64,000 nucleotides of DNA from positions 1-64,000 of the forward strand of contig CALULT010000004.1 of the NCBI GenBank assembly GCA_944321565.1, written 5' to 3'. Source of the DNA: an uncultured Paraprevotella sp. GTDB lineage: Bacteria > Bacteroidota > Bacteroidia > Bacteroidales > Bacteroidaceae. Numbering within the stretch: position 1 is the stretch's first letter; each line of letters begins with the position of its first letter. The translations under genes were made by a program, and so were the position numbers. The notes beneath the pieces are model-generated. The model saw only the letters and a program-made list of their open reading frames with translations, searched no databases and had not been told where the DNA came from. Shown in pieces: positions 54,164 through 63,918 of this stretch.

Positions 54164-54790
54164 ATGGAACATTTCTTAAGTTTGTTTGTCCGTTCGATTT
54201 TTGTGGACAACATGATTTTCGCTTTCTTCTTGGGTATGTGTTCTTACTTGGCCGTATCCAAGAATGTAAAGACGGCCCTCGGGCTGGGTATCGCCGTGAC
54301 GTTTGTCTTGGTGGTGACCGTTCCCGTGGACTATTTGCTGCAGACCAAAGTGCTTTCCGAGGATGGCATCCTTGGCATTGACCTGACCTATCTCTCGTTC
54401 ATCCTGTTCATTGCCGTGATTGCCGGCATTACGCAGTTGGTGGAGATGGTGGTGGAGCGTTTCACGCCTTCCCTCTATGCCGCGTTGGGTATCTTCCTCC
54501 CGTTGATTGCTGTGAACTGTGCCATCATGGGTGCTTCGCTCTTTATGCAGCAGCGCATCTCCATGGATCCGGCCACCAGCACACAGGCCATCTCCAACGT
54601 GTGGGATTCCATCGCCTACGCCTTGGGTTCAGGTATCGGTTGGTTGCTGGCCATCGTCTCGTTGGCTGCCATTCGCGAGAAAATGGCCTATACCGACGTG
54701 CCCAAGCCGTTGCAGGGACTGGGCATCACGTTCATCACGGTGGGCCTGATGGCCATGGCATTTATGTGTTTCTCTGGTTTAAGTATTTAA
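54164..54790 (+). CDS. nqrE: Na+-translocating NADH:quinone reductase subunit E
   Basis: A 208-residue membrane subunit homologous to NqrD in inverted topology. [34 protein letters not shown] and [15 protein letters not shown] contain the conserved cysteines expected to bind the shared Fe-S centre. It starts 32 bases after nqrD. Confidence 0.95.
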   Translation: MEHFLSLFVRSIFVDNMIFAFFLGMCSYLAVSKNVKTALGLGIAVTFVLVVTVPVDYLLQTKVLSEDGILGIDLTYLSFILFIAVIAGITQLVEMVVERFTPSLYAALGIFLPLIAVNCAIMGASLFMQQRISMDPATSTQAISNVWDSIAYALGSGIGWLLAIVSLAAIREKMAYTDVPKPLQGLGITFITVGLMAMAFMCFSGLSI

Positions 54791-54808
54791 AAGGAAAGGA
54801 ATAGAACA

Positions 54809-56077
54809 ATGGATATGAATTTTATTTATGCGAGCATTGGCGTATTCCTCGTCACAATCCTTCTTTTGGTCATCATCCTGCTGGTTGCCAAGAAATATTT
54901 GTCGCCGAGCGGAAACGTGAACATCACCATCAATGGGGACAAGGTCATCTCTGTGGCTCAGGGAAGCAGCTTGTTGTCCACCTTGTCGGAACAGGGCATT
55001 TATCTTTCTTCCGCTTGCGGCGGCAAGGGGTCTTGCGGCCAGTGCAAGTGCCAGGTGGTCGAAGGCGGCGGTGAGATTCTGGATTCTGAAAAGGGACATT
55101 TCACCCGTAAGCAGATTAAGGATCATTGGCGTCTGGGTTGCCAGTGCAAGGTGAAGGGTGATTTGGCCATCAAGGTGCCTGAATCCGTCATGGGCGTGAA
55201 GGAATACGAATGTACCGTCATCAGCAACAAAAATGTGGCTACGTTCATCAAGGAATTCAAGGTGCAGTTGCCGAAGGGGGCGCACATGGACTTCCTTCCG
55301 GGTTCGTATGCACAGATTAAGATTCCTACGTTCACCATCGATTACGACAAGGACATCGACAAGAGTCTCATCGGCGACGAGTACTTGCCCGCTTGGCAGA
55401 AGTTCGGTCTCTTCCCGTTGAAGTGCGTCAATACGGAACCGACGGTCCGTGCCTACTCCATGGCCAACTATCCGGCCGAGGGCGACGTGTTCATGTTGAC
55501 CGTGCGTATCGCCACTCCTCCGTTCAAGCCGGATCGCAGTGGCTTCATGGACGTGAATCCGGGTATCGCTTCGTCTTACATCTTCACCCTCAAGCCGGGC
55601 GACAAGGTGGTGATGAGCGGTCCTTACGGAGACTTCCATCCGCATTTCGACAGCAAGAAGGAGATGATTTGGGTCGGCGGTGGCGCCGGTATGGCTCCCT
55701 TGCGTGCACAAATCATGCACATGACCAAGACGTTGAACACGCGCGACCGCGAAATGCACTATTTCTACGGTGCCCGTGCCTTGAACGAGGTGTTCTATCT
55801 GCAGGACTTCCTGAGCTTGGAGAAGGAGTTCCCCAACTTCCATTTCCACTTGGCTTTGGATCGTCCGGATCCCGCAGCCGATGCTGCAGGCGTGAAATAT
55901 ACTCCGGGCTTTGTGCATAAGGTGATGTACGATACCTATCTGAAAGACCATGAGGCTCCCGAGGATATCGAGTACTACATGTGCGGTCCCGGCCCGATGT
56001 CGAATGCCGTGGTGCAGATGCTCGACGGTCTCGGCGTAGATTCCGAATCCATCATGTACGATAACTTCGGCGGATAG
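54809..56077 (+). CDS. nqrF: Na+-translocating NADH:quinone reductase subunit F
   Basis: A 422-residue NADH-oxidising subunit. It has one N-terminal membrane segment (about residues 5-28), a 2Fe-2S ferredoxin domain with [14 protein letters not shown] plus a later Cys in [10 protein letters not shown], and a ferredoxin-reductase domain with the FAD motif RAYSMANYP and the NADH motif [10 protein letters not shown]. It passes electrons from NADH into the pump and is the last gene of the operon, followed by a strong terminator. Confidence 0.96.
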   Translation: MDMNFIYASIGVFLVTILLLVIILLVAKKYLSPSGNVNITINGDKVISVAQGSSLLSTLSEQGIYLSSACGGKGSCGQCKCQVVEGGGEILDSEKGHFTRKQIKDHWRLGCQCKVKGDLAIKVPESVMGVKEYECTVISNKNVATFIKEFKVQLPKGAHMDFLPGSYAQIKIPTFTIDYDKDIDKSLIGDEYLPAWQKFGLFPLKCVNTEPTVRAYSMANYPAEGDVFMLTVRIATPPFKPDRSGFMDVNPGIASSYIFTLKPGDKVVMSGPYGDFHPHFDSKKEMIWVGGGAGMAPLRAQIMHMTKTLNTRDREMHYFYGARALNEVFYLQDFLSLEKEFPNFHFHLALDRPDPAADAAGVKYTPGFVHKVMYDTYLKDHEAPEDIEYYMCGPGPMSNAVVQMLDGLGVDSESIMYDNFGG

Positions 56078-56104
56078 TTCTTTGTCCAAGGAAGAGTTAT
56101 TGAA

Positions 56105-56151
56105 AGTAACAAGCCCCCGAGGAGCGCATCCCCGGGGGCTTGTTACTTTTT
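56105..56151. terminator. Bidirectional terminator between nqrF and the MATE gene
   Basis: AGTAACAAGCCCCCG (56105-56119) pairs perfectly with CGGGGGCTTGTTACT (56133-56147), with TTTTT after it. It starts 28 bases after the nqrF stop; the convergent MATE gene ends at the T tract. Confidence 0.9.
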
Positions 56152-57485
56152 CACATTGCCCGCTTGTGCGCCTGCCGCCGCAGGTACCAGAAGCAGATTA
56201 ACAACGACACGGTGGTGGCCAATGGCGGTGCGAAACCCATCCAGAAGAGAGAGGAAGGGGCGATGTGGCTGAATGCCCACGACAGCGGGACGCGGAACAG
56301 GAAGGTCACAATCAGGCTGTGTACCATGGGAAACCAGGAGTTGCCCTGCCCGCTGAAGTAGGAGTTGATGCAGAACACGAAGCTGACGATGACGCAGTCG
56401 ATGCTGTAGCCGCGCAGGTAGTCCGCTCCCATGGTCACGACGGCAGGGTCGTGGGTGAAGATGGCCGTCAGCGTTTCCGGTAGGAACTGGGAATAGATGC
56501 ATACGCTGATGCCGAACACCAAGGCCATGCCGATGCCCGAGCGCAGGCAGAGGTTCATGCGGCGGATGAGGTTCGCGCCGTAGTTTTGTGCCGTCATGGC
56601 GGCTACCGCAGAAGATATGGCCATGGGCGGCAGCATGGCGAACGTGATGATTTTCTCCACCACGCCGAGCGCGGCCGAGGCTATGACTCCCATTTGGTTG
56701 ACAATGACGGTGATGAGCAGGAACGACACGTTGATGAGCGCGTCTTGGAGAGCGATGGGGGCACCCAGCTTCACGATGCGTCGGGACAACGGGCCGTCGA
56801 GCCGGATGTCACGGCGGGAGAAGGCAAAGTGGAATCCGTGTCGGTGAAGGAACCATAAGGCGGTGGCGAAGCTGATGCCTTGCGAGGCTACGGTGGCGAT
56901 GGCCGCTCCGGCTGCCCGCAGGTGGAAGCCGCCCACGAGAAGGAAGTCAAGGATAATGTTGATGGCGCAGGCCAGCCCTACGAAGTAGAGCGGCGTGCGC
57001 GAGTCGCCCAATCCGCGCAGGATGCCGCAGACCACGTTGTAGCCCATGATGAACGGTATGCCCGCCGAACAAATCAGCAGATAGTGCCGTGTGTCGGCCA
57101 TGGCTTCAGCGGGAGTGTGCATCAGTCGGGCGATTGGAGTGTGCAACGCCACCATGACGAGCGTGAGTGCGAATCCCACGAGGGCGAAAAGCCAGACGGA
57201 CGTGCCGATGGTGCGTGCCGTCTGCCGGTCGTCCTTGGCTCCCGTGGCGATGGCGATGAGGATGGTGGTTCCCGTGGTCAGGCCCAGGATGATGCCCGTG
57301 ACGGTCTGCATCACCTGACTTCCGATGGCCACGCCCGCCACGCTGGCCGCGTCGTCATAGAGGCCCACCACGAACAGGTCCGCCCCGCCGTAGAGGGCTT
57401 GCAGCAGGTTGGCCAGCAGGAACGGCAGCGCGAACTGTAGCAACACTTTGGGTACGCTTCCTTGCGTCAAGTCGAGTTCTTTCAT
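56151..57485 (-). CDS. MATE-family efflux transporter
   Basis: A 444-residue, 12-segment membrane protein of the MATE/MOP exporter family. The N-terminus LTQGSVPKVLLQFALPFLLA, then YGGADLFVVGLYDDAASVAG, and the second-half repeat GVVEKIITFAMLPPMAISSA are typical of the DinF/NorM-like group. It would export cationic compounds or metabolites by H+ or Na+ antiport. It lies alone between the nqr operon and a different minus-strand group and has its own promoter. Confidence 0.9.
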   Translation of the reverse strand: MKELDLTQGSVPKVLLQFALPFLLANLLQALYGGADLFVVGLYDDAASVAGVAIGSQVMQTVTGIILGLTTGTTILIAIATGAKDDRQTARTIGTSVWLFALVGFALTLVMVALHTPIARLMHTPAEAMADTRHYLLICSAGIPFIMGYNVVCGILRGLGDSRTPLYFVGLACAINIILDFLLVGGFHLRAAGAAIATVASQGISFATALWFLHRHGFHFAFSRRDIRLDGPLSRRIVKLGAPIALQDALINVSFLLITVIVNQMGVIASAALGVVEKIITFAMLPPMAISSAVAAMTAQNYGANLIRRMNLCLRSGIGMALVFGISVCIYSQFLPETLTAIFTHDPAVVTMGADYLRGYSIDCVIVSFVFCINSYFSGQGNSWFPMVHSLIVTFLFRVPLSWAFSHIAPSSLFWMGFAPPLATTVSLLICFWYLRRQAHKRAM

Positions 57486-57619
57486 ATTCTTATTATATTA
57501 TGAGTCGCTGCCTGCAACCGGAAATGCCGGGCAAGCTGATTGGTTTTACCCAGTCATCTTGTCCGGCATTTCGATTGCCCTCCGATGAGGATTACAAAAC
57601 GTCTCTTCTTTTGCGGGTG

Positions 57620-57650
57620 CAAAGATGGGTCAAAAACTTGGTATTACCAA
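57620..57650 (-). promoter_or_regulatory. Promoter of the MATE transporter gene
   Basis: On the minus strand, TTGG (57647-57650), 19 bases, then CATCTTTG (57620-57627), each one base from consensus. The leader to the ATG at 57485 would be about 130 bases. Confidence 0.55.
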
Positions 57651-57662
57651 ATTTTTCTTTTC

Positions 57663-58739
57663 TTATTTCAAGTGGTACACAAACAGTACAGATTCATGAA
57701 GTATGCTGTCTTGATGATTCCAATCAGGAATTTCGTCCGTGTTACATATTCCGATAAGGGTTCCATTGTATTGCCAGCTAGGACAGAAAGGGGTGGCTTC
57801 TTTCAGGTCGATATAGCCGGAAACGGAGGTGTGGTTCTTGATGTTATAGAATGAATAGTATCTTTTCCAAGATTCTTGTGGGGATTCCTGTTTTTGCAGG
57901 AAACTGCTTATGAAGTATTGGTCTGTGACAAAGAATGTAGTAGCAATCGCTTTTCCGGATTGGCATATCTCAGAACCTTTTGTGTGGGATGACGCACGGC
58001 TGTCATCCCCAAAATCCGCACTGAAAACTAACTCCGGTTCGGCACCTGTCCATCGGTAGGTCTTGCCGGTATAGGGGGCGGACATGTAGATTACCTCGCC
58101 GTTTTCCATGAATACTCTGTCTCCGAACCAAGTGTCTATTTCTATTTCGGCTGGGACATAGTTGTTCTGGGTATGTCCGTCTTCATCCGTATGTACGAAA
58201 TATCCTAAGTCATCGGTCTTCACGGAATTGAAAAAGAGAAAGCCGTCTTTTGTGCGAGTGAAATCTTCTGCAAGGAAATCTATATTCATCCGTTTTTTGT
58301 ATTGAAGCGTCTGGTTGTATGTCAGTACGCTTCTTGTTTCCGTGTCAAGAAGATATAAAAGGGAATCCTTTGTGGCAATGGCAGACAAGGATATGTATTC
58401 TCCGTGTCCGTGTCCGATTCTTAGAATCCGGTTCACGAACTCGCCGGAAGGGTATTTGAAGCACCATACAGCATTGGCATTATCCAGGATATACATGAGG
58501 GAGTCGGAAATGCACCAGTCTTTCGCCTGTCCCATGAAATAATCTTGGGTTTGCAGGGGGATGGTGTCAATCATGGATATGAAGTCTGCATACCGTAATT
58601 GGTGCGTCTTGTAATCTTGGATGGGGACAGTTTGAAAGTCCTTACTTATAGTTTTCGTGCTTTTGTCCTTGCAGCTTACACAACAAACAAGGACAAAAGC
58701 AAGACCTCCGAGGCCATATGCCAGTTTATGTATAATCAT
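57663..58739 (-). CDS. Six-bladed beta-propeller lipoprotein
   Basis: A 358-residue protein with a lipoprotein signal (LGGLAFVLVCCVSCKDKS). The body has the repeats of the Bacteroidales six-bladed beta-propeller family (PF17170 type): FPVIQDY-like start, ILRIGHGHGEYISLSAIA, LYLLDTETRSVLTYN and a C-terminal DSILHESVLFVYHLK. The ATG at 58739 overlaps the NVEALA gene stop, so the pair is one operon. Members are commonly found beside NVEALA genes, as here. Function unknown. Confidence 0.82.
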   Translation of the reverse strand: MIIHKLAYGLGGLAFVLVCCVSCKDKSTKTISKDFQTVPIQDYKTHQLRYADFISMIDTIPLQTQDYFMGQAKDWCISDSLMYILDNANAVWCFKYPSGEFVNRILRIGHGHGEYISLSAIATKDSLLYLLDTETRSVLTYNQTLQYKKRMNIDFLAEDFTRTKDGFLFFNSVKTDDLGYFVHTDEDGHTQNNYVPAEIEIDTWFGDRVFMENGEVIYMSAPYTGKTYRWTGAEPELVFSADFGDDSRASSHTKGSEICQSGKAIATTFFVTDQYFISSFLQKQESPQESWKRYYSFYNIKNHTSVSGYIDLKEATPFCPSWQYNGTLIGICNTDEIPDWNHQDSILHESVLFVYHLK

Positions 58740-59029
58740 ATACTTGAACAATAAATGCAACTGTGTTCATGTTTAGGCTTAGAACCGCCACTATAGCAAT
58801 AGGCGAGATATTTGCCAGTAGGGACTTTGTTGACATCTACGCATGCCATATGATACACGATATATCCAGTACTGCTACTTTCTGTTTCGGACAAGGCCTC
58901 AATGTTTGCGAGAAGCAAATCACTTTCTGTTGTTGAGGATGTCTTATCATAAGATAAGAAACCGACATAAGCGCAGGAAGCGGCAATAAGTCCTCCTGTC
59001 AATACTTTTAAGACTTTGTTTTTCTTCAT
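58736..59029 (-). CDS. NVEALA-family small exported protein
   Basis: A 97-residue protein. A signal or TAT-like hydrophobic N-terminus (KVLKVLTGGLIAASCAYVGFL) is followed by LLLANIEALSETES, a close form of the NVEALA motif that names the family. The C-terminal part is short and cysteine-containing (HMACVDV, LAYCYSGG, HSCIYCSSI). The start MKKNKVLKVL follows a promoter by about 35 bases. NVEALA proteins are small, secreted and of unknown role; their pairing with beta-propeller lipoproteins is recurrent. Confidence 0.82.
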   Translation of the reverse strand: MKKNKVLKVLTGGLIAASCAYVGFLSYDKTSSTTESDLLLANIEALSETESSSTGYIVYHMACVDVNKVPTGKYLAYCYSGGSKPKHEHSCIYCSSI

Positions 59030-59065
59030 AAATGTATATTTTAAATTTATGACTTGTTCTTTTTG

Positions 59066-59098
59066 CAAAGATGAAAAAAAAAGTTTTAAATGAGCAAA
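59066..59098 (-). promoter_or_regulatory. Promoter of the NVEALA/propeller operon
   Basis: On the minus strand, TTTG (59095-59098), 21 bases including a run of nine T, then CATCTTTG (59066-59073). The ATG follows 36 bases later. The T run makes the spacing prone to slippage. Confidence 0.65.
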
Positions 59099-59143
59099 TG
59101 AATTTATGTTTTTTATTTCCTTGAGCCATTTTCTGGAACTTTC

Positions 59144-61012
59144 TCAGAACTGGAAGTAGATGAACGGCTGCATCTCGGCCGTGACGAACTGGTAGAGGAC
59201 GAACACGGCGGCCACCACGAGGAGGGCCATTAGCGGTAGTGGCGTGCGGGCGAACCAGATGCGGTAGCGGCGTTTCCAGTTGTCCGGCAACCAATGGATG
59301 ACCATGCCCAGCAGGAAGAGGCCGAACACCTTGTCGTAGGCCAGGATGATGTCGCCCACGTTGGCGTTCCAGGCCGAGCCTATCTGGTTAACCATCTCCG
59401 AGGCGATGCGCCATGCCGTCTCGTTGGCCACGGCGGGGTCGAGGTTGGAACCCGAACGGAAGAACAGACGGGTGAAGCTGATGAACACGAACGTGACCCA
59501 CACGGCCCACGCATGGCCTATCCAGCCCACGCGCCAACGCGCTTTGCTGGCCGTGTAGAGGAACTTGATGAGTGCGCTGCCCGCGATGAAGAGCATGAAC
59601 ACGAGGAACAGGTTCCACACCGGTGCCGGGATGAACACCGAGAACGCCCAGACCAGTGCGAGGAAGAACAAGGCCCAGAGCAGCTGGTGGAACGGGCGGA
59701 AGTCGCGCCAGAACTTGTAGACAATCATGCCTACGCCGTTTAGGCCGCCCCACACCATGAAGTTGCAGCTCGCGCCGTGCCAAAGCCCGCCCAGCAGCAT
59801 GGTAATCATGGAGTTCAGGTTGGCCCAGATTTTCCTCCGCCGGTCGGGATAGCGCAGTCCGGTGTAGACCACGGCGGCGGCCAGCAGCAACACACCGACG
59901 GCGATGTAGGGGTTGCCCGACAGCACCAAGGCGGCCAGCGTGATGGTCAGAATCCAAAAGTATGTGCCGAAGGTGGAGTTGCGGTTGCCGCCCAAGGGAA
60001 TGTAGAGGTAAGTCTGCAGCCAGCGCGACAGCGAGATGTGCCAGCGTTTCCAGAAGTTGCTGCAGTTCGGCGCCTTGTAGGGCGAGTTGAAGTTGCGCGG
60101 CAGGTGGAAACCCATGAGCAGCGAGAGGCCGATGGCGATGTCCGTGTAGCCCGAGAAGTCGGCATACACCTGCAGCGAATAGGCGAAGAGGGCCATAAGG
60201 TTCTCGAAGCCGGAGAAGAGCATCGGGTTTTCGAACACGCGGTCGATGAAGTTCACCGCGATGTAGTCGCTCAAGATGATTTTCTTGAGCAGTCCGTTGA
60301 GAATCCAAAACACGGCCATGCCGAACTGCAAGCGGCTCAGACAGTACTTGCGGTAGAGCTGGGGGATGAAGTCGCTGGCCTTCACGATGGGGCCGGCCAC
60401 GAGTTGGGGGAAGAAGGTGACGTAGAACCCGAAGTCGAAGAAGTTGCGCACGGGTTTTATTAGCCCTTTGTACACGTCCGCCGTGTAGCTGATAATCTGG
60501 AACGTGTAGAACGAGATGCCCACCGGCAGGATGATGCGGTCGATGCTGAACACCGGTTCGCCCATAGCCCGGTTGAAACTTTCGGCCAGGATGTTTGTCA
60601 CTTGGAAGGAAGTGCCGCAGAGCGTGTTGACCAAGTCGGCAAAGAAGTAGGCATACTTGAAGTAGCACAGGATGGAGAGGTCTATCGTCACGCTTAGGAT
60701 GAGGAACAGTTTCTTGCCCCACCGCGCCCGGCAGGCGTAGATGAGCTGGGCGATGAGGAAGTCGCTGAGGGTGACGAAGAGCAGCAGGCCGAAGAACAGC
60801 CCGCTCGTCTTGTAGTAGAACAGGACGCTGATGAAGAACAGGTACGTGTTGCGCAACAACCGGCGGTTGCGGAACAGGGCAAACACGGCGAAGACGATGG
60901 CGAAGAACGCCCAGAACTGGAACTGCGTGAAGAGCAGCGGGCTTTCGGGGTCGAAGGAGAACACCGTCTTCAGGTATTCCCACAGTATCGTCAGGTTTTC
61001 TTTAATTTTCAT
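59144..61012 (-). CDS. MBOAT-family O-acyltransferase (AlgI-like)
   Basis: A 622-residue membrane protein with 11-13 hydrophobic segments. YFKYAYFFADLVN, LPVGISFYTFQIISYTADVY, FPQLVAGPIVKASDFIPQL and the active-site region GLWHGASCNFMVWGGLNG (catalytic His) mark the AlgI/DltB-like MBOAT group. It transfers acyl groups, usually acetyl, to an extracellular glycan. Its start lies inside the end of the SGNH gene (11-base overlap), and the two SGNH-type proteins upstream are likely extracytoplasmic partners, as AlgX/AlgJ are to AlgI. Confidence 0.92.
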   Translation of the reverse strand: MKIKENLTILWEYLKTVFSFDPESPLLFTQFQFWAFFAIVFAVFALFRNRRLLRNTYLFFISVLFYYKTSGLFFGLLLFVTLSDFLIAQLIYACRARWGKKLFLILSVTIDLSILCYFKYAYFFADLVNTLCGTSFQVTNILAESFNRAMGEPVFSIDRIILPVGISFYTFQIISYTADVYKGLIKPVRNFFDFGFYVTFFPQLVAGPIVKASDFIPQLYRKYCLSRLQFGMAVFWILNGLLKKIILSDYIAVNFIDRVFENPMLFSGFENLMALFAYSLQVYADFSGYTDIAIGLSLLMGFHLPRNFNSPYKAPNCSNFWKRWHISLSRWLQTYLYIPLGGNRNSTFGTYFWILTITLAALVLSGNPYIAVGVLLLAAAVVYTGLRYPDRRRKIWANLNSMITMLLGGLWHGASCNFMVWGGLNGVGMIVYKFWRDFRPFHQLLWALFFLALVWAFSVFIPAPVWNLFLVFMLFIAGSALIKFLYTASKARWRVGWIGHAWAVWVTFVFISFTRLFFRSGSNLDPAVANETAWRIASEMVNQIGSAWNANVGDIILAYDKVFGLFLLGMVIHWLPDNWKRRYRIWFARTPLPLMALLVVAAVFVLYQFVTAEMQPFIYFQF

Positions 61013-62282
61013 TGGTTTCCAAGTAATCTGTAATCAGGGCGTTATAGAGCAGGTCGCCTATGAGGCGATAGCCTTCGGCGGTGAAGTGGATGCGGTCGGG
61101 GCGCATCAGCTTTTTGCCTTTCCATAGTGCGGAAGAGCGCGAGCCGCCCATGATGGCATATTGATCCCACACGGCTCCGCCGTATTCCGCTGCCAGTTCT
61201 TTCATGGCTTTGGCCACCCGCGCCGTGTTGGGGTTGGTGCGTTTTCCGTAGCGGCGGCCCAGGTTGAGCAGGCAGTCGTTGTTGGTCACGAAGAGCAGGG
61301 CGCAGTGGGGGTTGGCCGCCTTGAAAAGGGCGATGAGCCGGCGGTAGTTCGCCTTGAATGCTTCCGGGTCAAACCGGTCGGCAGGCACGTTCGCGTCGTT
61401 GATGCCAATGCCGAAGATGGCCAGGTCGGGGCGGATGAGCCTCAGGTCTTGTGCCAGATGGGTGCAGCGCAGCCAGGCCGGCACGTCGGCTCCGTTGATG
61501 CCTGTGGCGTGGTAGGTGATTCCGTCGCGCCCGTTCTCGGGCAGGATGCCGGTCAGGGTGAAACGGGTTCCGCCGGGGAGGAGGAAACGGATGTCTGCCG
61601 TGTCGCAGGATGCGGGATATTCGATGAAGTAGCTCCGTGTGGCCGGTTCGTGCCGTGCCCACAGTGTGTCGCCGTCGTGCAGGGCATAGGGCAGGGCGGT
61701 GCTGTCGGTGGCATAGCCCAGCAGGCGCAGGCGGGTGAAGAAAAACGGCACGGAATCGCGCAGGTTTAGCGAGAGCGAGAGCGAGGCATTCCGGTCGCGG
61801 GTGCTGACGGCGGCTCCCGCGATGCCGAGCGTGTCCGTGCCGCTTGGCTTGATGCAGCGGGTGCCTTCCCAATGGCCGGTGTGGCCGATGCGGTAATTCT
61901 GCGGCGCGTTGGTGCGCAGGATGCGGAACGGGAAGAGCAGCCCGCGTTCCGTCATGACGGAGTCGGCCAGCGAGGCGAAGTCCGTGCGCAGCTGATGGCT
62001 CAGGTAACCGGCCTGCACGTGGCTTCCACCGATATGGAGGATGGCGACGTGGCCTCTGCCGGTTTGCAATAGCGTGTCCAGCTTCTCATACAACGAGTCG
62101 AATGCCGTCCGGCCGCCGGGAAACTGCAGCACGTTGTCCTCGTATCGGATGAACGGGTAAGTCGTGGGTAGGGGGCGCAGGGCGGCTTTGCGCCCGCCGG
62201 GGGTGGTTTCCGGCCGCATAAGGCAGGAAGCCAGCAGGATGAATGCCGTCAGGCAGGCGGCTATGTGGATGTATGGTTTCAT
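61002..62282 (-). CDS. SGNH/GDSL-type hydrolase or acetyltransferase, lipoprotein
   Basis: A 426-residue protein with a lipoprotein signal (HIAACLTAFILLASCLMRPE). ILHIGGSHVQAGYLSHQLRT corresponds to the GDS block with Ser in GGSH, GIGINDANVPADRF to the block with Asn, and MRPDRIHFTAEGYRLIG to the Asp-x-x-His block. With the adjacent MBOAT protein it is probably the periplasmic arm of a glycan O-acetylation system. It overlaps both neighbours by a few bases. Confidence 0.85.
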   Translation of the reverse strand: MKPYIHIAACLTAFILLASCLMRPETTPGGRKAALRPLPTTYPFIRYEDNVLQFPGGRTAFDSLYEKLDTLLQTGRGHVAILHIGGSHVQAGYLSHQLRTDFASLADSVMTERGLLFPFRILRTNAPQNYRIGHTGHWEGTRCIKPSGTDTLGIAGAAVSTRDRNASLSLSLNLRDSVPFFFTRLRLLGYATDSTALPYALHDGDTLWARHEPATRSYFIEYPASCDTADIRFLLPGGTRFTLTGILPENGRDGITYHATGINGADVPAWLRCTHLAQDLRLIRPDLAIFGIGINDANVPADRFDPEAFKANYRRLIALFKAANPHCALLFVTNNDCLLNLGRRYGKRTNPNTARVAKAMKELAAEYGGAVWDQYAIMGGSRSSALWKGKKLMRPDRIHFTAEGYRLIGDLLYNALITDYLETNEN

Positions 62283-63874
62283 AGGCTTTCGTTGTCTGTG
62301 CTGTTTTCGTATTCAGGGACGGAATCTTCCTGCGCATGGCGCGTGGCTTGAAGCGAGTCGTGGGACGGTGTGTGCACGGAATCCCCCTCAGGCATGCGGG
62401 TGGGGGAGACGGCGGTGTCAATGGCCGTGGTGTCGATGACCAGTTCCGTGCTGTCCGCGCTCAGCTTCAGTCGGTCCTTGCCTGTGCGGAAGCGATAGAA
62501 TTTATGATAGAACTCCAGGGTTTCGTAGAGCATGTTGCCCACGTGGCGTGCGCCTTTCGGGGTGAAATGCACATAGTCCGGGCCGGCCAGGTGGCTGTCC
62601 ACCCATTTCATCATGGAGTTCCGTCCGCCCATGGCGGCGTACAGGTCCCAATAGGCAATGCCGCTTTCGTCCGCAGCCTGTTTCAGGGCTTCCACGACGC
62701 GGGGCAGCAGCGGATAGGTCTGCATCTCTCCTTCGACGGAGGTGGACATGTCCGACGGGCCGATGAAGAGGAAACGGGTGTCGGCAGGGACGAGTTTTTT
62801 CAGGTATTCGATTTGCCTTTTCAGGGAACGGGCGTATGCGGCGATGCCCTTCTCGTCTTTCAGGTAGGGCACGGAGTTGCCACCGTATTGCAGGATGACG
62901 AGCCGCACGTTTTTTTCCTTGAAGAACGGGGCGAGCGTGGCTGCGCCGATGCTGGTGAAGATGGTGCCCGAGCAGCCCCGCATGGGGATGTTGTCCACCG
63001 AGACTCCCCCCGCGCCGTCGAGCAGGATGCCATAGATGTCTGCTTGCCCGCCGACCGTCAGGGTGACTGTGGTGCGGGCACCGCCGAGGCGGGCGGTGTA
63101 GAAATACAGCCGTTCGCCTGCGGGGCTTTCTTCGAGCGACAAGGTGTCTCCGCCCATTGTGGCAAAGGCTTCCACCGGCCGGCTCGCCAGCAGGGTGAGC
63201 CGGCTGAAGCGCGAGGCGCAAGGATAGGTGTCGCGCATGCGGGTGGTGAAGCGGAAGGTGGCAGTGCCGTCCACGGTGGCCGTTTGCCCCATGGGGCCGT
63301 AGCCGTTCCCGTCAAGCCTCATTTCTTTCGGGCCATAGACGAGGTGGCGCGCCAGGTCTTCGGGCATAGCCGTCTGTGAGAGCGTGTATGTCCCGATGGT
63401 CTGCACGGCGGGCACCAGCCCCACGCCGCTGCCGCCGAACTTTCCTTGGAACGCTTCGCGGAGCACGGACGTGATGCGGTCGCCTTCCAACTGCGAGTCG
63501 CCGTAGTGCATGATGCGCATCGGTCGTTCTCTGGCTGTTTCGAGGGCGTCGAAGAAGGGGTCGAAATAGGCCACGCTGTCGCCCGGCATGTAAATCCGTG
63601 CGGGGCTGGTCTGGCAATAGGTGATGAACTCGCTTTCTTTTTCCGCCTTGAGCGCGTCCATGCGCAGTTGCATCAGCTCTTCCGTGGTGAGGGTGTCTTC
63701 GGGGATGGTGTCTGTGGGGATTTCTTCTTCCTTGGCCTGGAGCACTTCCGCGAGGGTGGGGAAGCGCAGTTGCATTCCGCCTATGGCGACTCCTTCTTGC
63801 GGGAAAAAGTAGGCCACGAGGGCCAGTAACCCGATGACGGAGAAGATAAAGCAAACGATGTGTCCGATTTTCAT
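62279..63874 (-). CDS. SGNH/GDSL-type protein, membrane-anchored
   Basis: A 531-residue protein anchored by one N-terminal segment (HIVCFIFSVIGLLALVAYFF). A GDSL block IMHYGDSQLEGDRITS, then LQYGGNSVPY, and GPDYVHFTPKGARHVGNML (Asp-x-x-His) complete the SGNH set. A helical stretch near residue 60 and a Ser/Thr/Glu-rich tail frame the domain. It is the first gene of the three-gene set with the second SGNH protein and the MBOAT enzyme. The start MKIGHIVCFIF is preferred because it lies just after a promoter. Confidence 0.85.
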   Translation of the reverse strand: MKIGHIVCFIFSVIGLLALVAYFFPQEGVAIGGMQLRFPTLAEVLQAKEEEIPTDTIPEDTLTTEELMQLRMDALKAEKESEFITYCQTSPARIYMPGDSVAYFDPFFDALETARERPMRIMHYGDSQLEGDRITSVLREAFQGKFGGSGVGLVPAVQTIGTYTLSQTAMPEDLARHLVYGPKEMRLDGNGYGPMGQTATVDGTATFRFTTRMRDTYPCASRFSRLTLLASRPVEAFATMGGDTLSLEESPAGERLYFYTARLGGARTTVTLTVGGQADIYGILLDGAGGVSVDNIPMRGCSGTIFTSIGAATLAPFFKEKNVRLVILQYGGNSVPYLKDEKGIAAYARSLKRQIEYLKKLVPADTRFLFIGPSDMSTSVEGEMQTYPLLPRVVEALKQAADESGIAYWDLYAAMGGRNSMMKWVDSHLAGPDYVHFTPKGARHVGNMLYETLEFYHKFYRFRTGKDRLKLSADSTELVIDTTAIDTAVSPTRMPEGDSVHTPSHDSLQATRHAQEDSVPEYENSTDNESL

Positions 63875-63910
63875 CTCGTTATCTTTTTTGTGTTTGTGAC
63901 AAAACGGATG

Positions 63911-63918
63911 CAAAGTTA
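63911..63918 (-). promoter_or_regulatory. -7 promoter element of the SGNH/MBOAT operon
   Basis: TAACTTTG on the minus strand matches TAnnTTTG and lies 37 bases upstream of the ATG at 63874. The -33 box is degenerate (TTCG at 20 bases). Confidence 0.6.

Noticed and set aside
54779..56089. 436-residue minus-strand frame opposite nqrF
   Set aside because: Shadow of nqrF, which has all expected cofactor motifs.
59388..60983. 531-residue alternate frame on the same strand as the MBOAT gene
   Set aside because: Out-of-frame reading of a GC-rich gene; composition is His/Arg/Pro/Leu without motifs.
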